Assembly: GCF_000970025.1 (NCBI RefSeq) | Contig: NZ_CP009528.1 | Location: 1,227,168 to 1,291,167 of the forward strand | DNA length: 64,000 nucleotides | From: Methanosarcina barkeri MS | GTDB taxonomy: Archaea; Halobacteriota; Methanosarcinia; Methanosarcinales; Methanosarcinaceae | Direction of reading: 5' to 3' | In this document: in pieces, positions 62,911 through 64,000 of the stretch | Numbering within the stretch: position 1 is the first letter of the stretch | How the letters are laid out: each line of letters begins with the position of its first letter | Translations under genes and position numbers: made by a program | The notes under the pieces: model-generated | Told to the model about the DNA's origin: nothing | Seen by the model: the letters and a program-made list of their open reading frames with translations, nothing else | The model's database searches: none

Positions 62911-64000
62911 ATGTTTACAGGAGAAGAGATTTTTGTGTGGGAAACAGAGGAGGGACTGGATTTTCTGGCAAGTGAAACCCTTAAAGCCAGGTATCTGCGT
63001 GAGGGAGAAAAGAATTGGGAAGATGTCTGTGAGAGGATTGCAAAGGCAGTTGCAGCAAATGAAGAAGAGTATCTTGATTTCAAGGACCTCATGGTCAGAA
63101 AGATTTTTCTTCCGAGCTCACCCACGCTCATGAACGCGGGCACCGAACTCGGACAGCTCGCAGCTTGTTTTGTAATTCCTGTGGAGGATAGGGTTGAGGA
63201 AATCTTCGATTCGATAAAAACTGCAGCTCTGATCCAGAAAACCGGAGGAGGCACAGGTTTTGATTTCTCAAAAATACGCCCTGAAGGTTCTTCCAGCTCA
63301 TGTGGCGATGACGCGACAAGCGGTCCCGTAGCTGTCATGAAACTTTTTAATGAGGTAACTGAGATCGTAAAACAGTTTGGAAGGCGACGGGGTGCCAATA
63401 TGGGCATCCTTGATATTTCCCACAATGATATCCTTTCTTTCATCAGGGCAAAACATGTCGAAGGAGAGTTGAGCAACTTCAACCTCTCGGTTATGGTGCC
63501 TGATGCTTTCATGGAACTTGTTGAAGCGGATAAGGCTGACGAAGTTTGGAACAGGCAAACAGATGTGACAGTCGGGTGCATATTTTCCGAGATTGTAGAA
63601 GGAATCTGGAGAAATGGCGAACCGGGTATTCTTTTTTATGACCGAATAAATAGAGATAACTTCACGCCTGCACTTGGTGATATCTCGGCCACAAACCCCT
63701 GCGGGGAAGAACCACTTCTGCCTTTTGAAGCCTGCAACCTGGGCAGCATAAACCTTTCCCTTTTCGTTATTGACGGGAAAGTAAACTGGGATTTTCTCAG
63801 GGAAGTAGCCGGAAAAGCTATCCGTTTTCTGGATAACGAAATTGATAAGAATACGTATTCTGTTCCGGAGATCGAGACTGCAACTAAGAGGACCAGGAAA
63901 GTAGGGCTTGGGGTAATGGGGCTTCACGACATGCTTTTAAAGCTCGGGCTGCCCTACGACTCACAGGAGGCTCTCGAGCTTGCGGAAAAGCTTATGGAAC
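62911..64000 (+). CDS. nrdJ: Adenosylcobalamin-dependent (class II) ribonucleotide reductase, N-terminal part
   Basis: Frame open from ATG at 62911 to the window end (363 codons). Recognisable are KIFLPSSPTLMNAGTELGQL with the first redox Cys in LAACFVIPVED, IQKTGGGTGFDFSKIRP, ATSGPVAVM, and the active-site segment ATNPCGEEPLLPFEACNLGS (Cys and Glu for radical transfer). It reduces ribonucleotides for DNA synthesis using coenzyme B12, which is abundant in methylotrophic methanogens. An in-frame TGA ends directly before the ATG, so no earlier start is possible; GTG at 62935 is an alternative. Class II rather than class I is judged by motif style. Confidence 0.88.
   Translation, partial: MFTGEEIFVWETEEGLDFLASETLKARYLREGEKNWEDVCERIAKAVAANEEEYLDFKDLMVRKIFLPSSPTLMNAGTELGQLAACFVIPVEDRVEEIFDSIKTAALIQKTGGGTGFDFSKIRPEGSSSSCGDDATSGPVAVMKLFNEVTEIVKQFGRRRGANMGILDISHNDILSFIRAKHVEGELSNFNLSVMVPDAFMELVEADKADEVWNRQTDVTVGCIFSEIVEGIWRNGEPGILFYDRINRDNFTPALGDISATNPCGEEPLLPFEACNLGSINLSLFVIDGKVNWDFLREVAGKAIRFLDNEIDKNTYSVPEIETATKRTRKVGLGVMGLHDMLLKLGLPYDSQEALELAEKLME

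Noticed and set aside
63298-63927. Long minus-strand frame opposite nrdJ
   Set aside because: The plus strand holds the conserved ribonucleotide reductase motifs; the antisense frame is a by-product of codon bias.

Overview
The window reads as a chromosomal segment of a methanogenic archaeon of the genus Methanosarcina. The strongest evidence is a dimethylamine methyltransferase operon (mtbC-mtbB-permease) in which mtbB has an in-frame amber codon at codon 356 that is read through as pyrrolysine. Supporting signs are COG1361 surface proteins, DUF3344/PKD surface proteins, an Msr-type regulator, TATA-box promoters, AT-rich long intergenic spacers and many short tandem repeats. I see no tRNA, rRNA or CRISPR array.

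Layout. 1-2.7 kb: an FtsX-type ABC permease (cut by the window edge) with a COG1361 surface protein. 3-4.4 kb: a sodium:alanine-type symporter without a canonical start codon. 4.7-5.7 kb: two small genes of unknown role. 6.1-7.9 kb: three tandem DUF6155 paralogues, each carrying disabling lesions. 8.5-9.3 kb: a Nudix hydrolase and a small unknown ORF. 9.7-14.8 kb: two paralogous DUF3344 surface proteins, one frameshifted, one starting at ACG and carrying a 17-unit pentapeptide repeat. 15.2-18.7 kb: a secreted C39-like peptidase flanked by two MITE-like elements, an alkaline-phosphatase-fold hydrolase and a HAD nucleotidase. 19.6-23.5 kb: mtbC, mtbB and a permease for dimethylamine methanogenesis. 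25.2-30.3 kb: an Msr-family regulator, a Cache/PAS histidine kinase and two response regulators. 30.7-31.6 kb: a TrmB and a MarR regulator with a palindromic control region. 32-35.4 kb: a MoxR ATPase and a VWA protein.

35.7-49.9 kb is a block transcribed leftwards and built from duplications. A MarR-MATE pair sits at each end, and two ABC ATPase - COG1361 - MacB-type permease units lie between them. 50.1-54.1 kb: an FMN-binding PNPOx-like protein, an M50-like membrane protease, a SET-domain protein whose C terminus is encoded by a dispersed repeat, and an APC permease. 54.2-58.7 kb: a CHAT protease - STAND NTPase - TPR protein (split by a one-base frameshift in an A6 tract) followed by an overlapping zinc ribbon and a three-helix membrane protein. 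This is the best candidate for an undescribed system. 59-64 kb: a ThyX-like protein, a thioredoxin lipoprotein with a small CPVC membrane protein, a cyclophilin and the start of a class II ribonucleotide reductase.

Two themes recur. First, many genes carry small lesions (single-base frameshifts, nonsense changes, near-cognate start codons), which could be real decay or sequencing error. Second, almost every large spacer holds its own short tandem repeat, and some of these arrays extend into coding sequence (ATPase C terminus, DUF3344 linkers, COG1361 N terminus).
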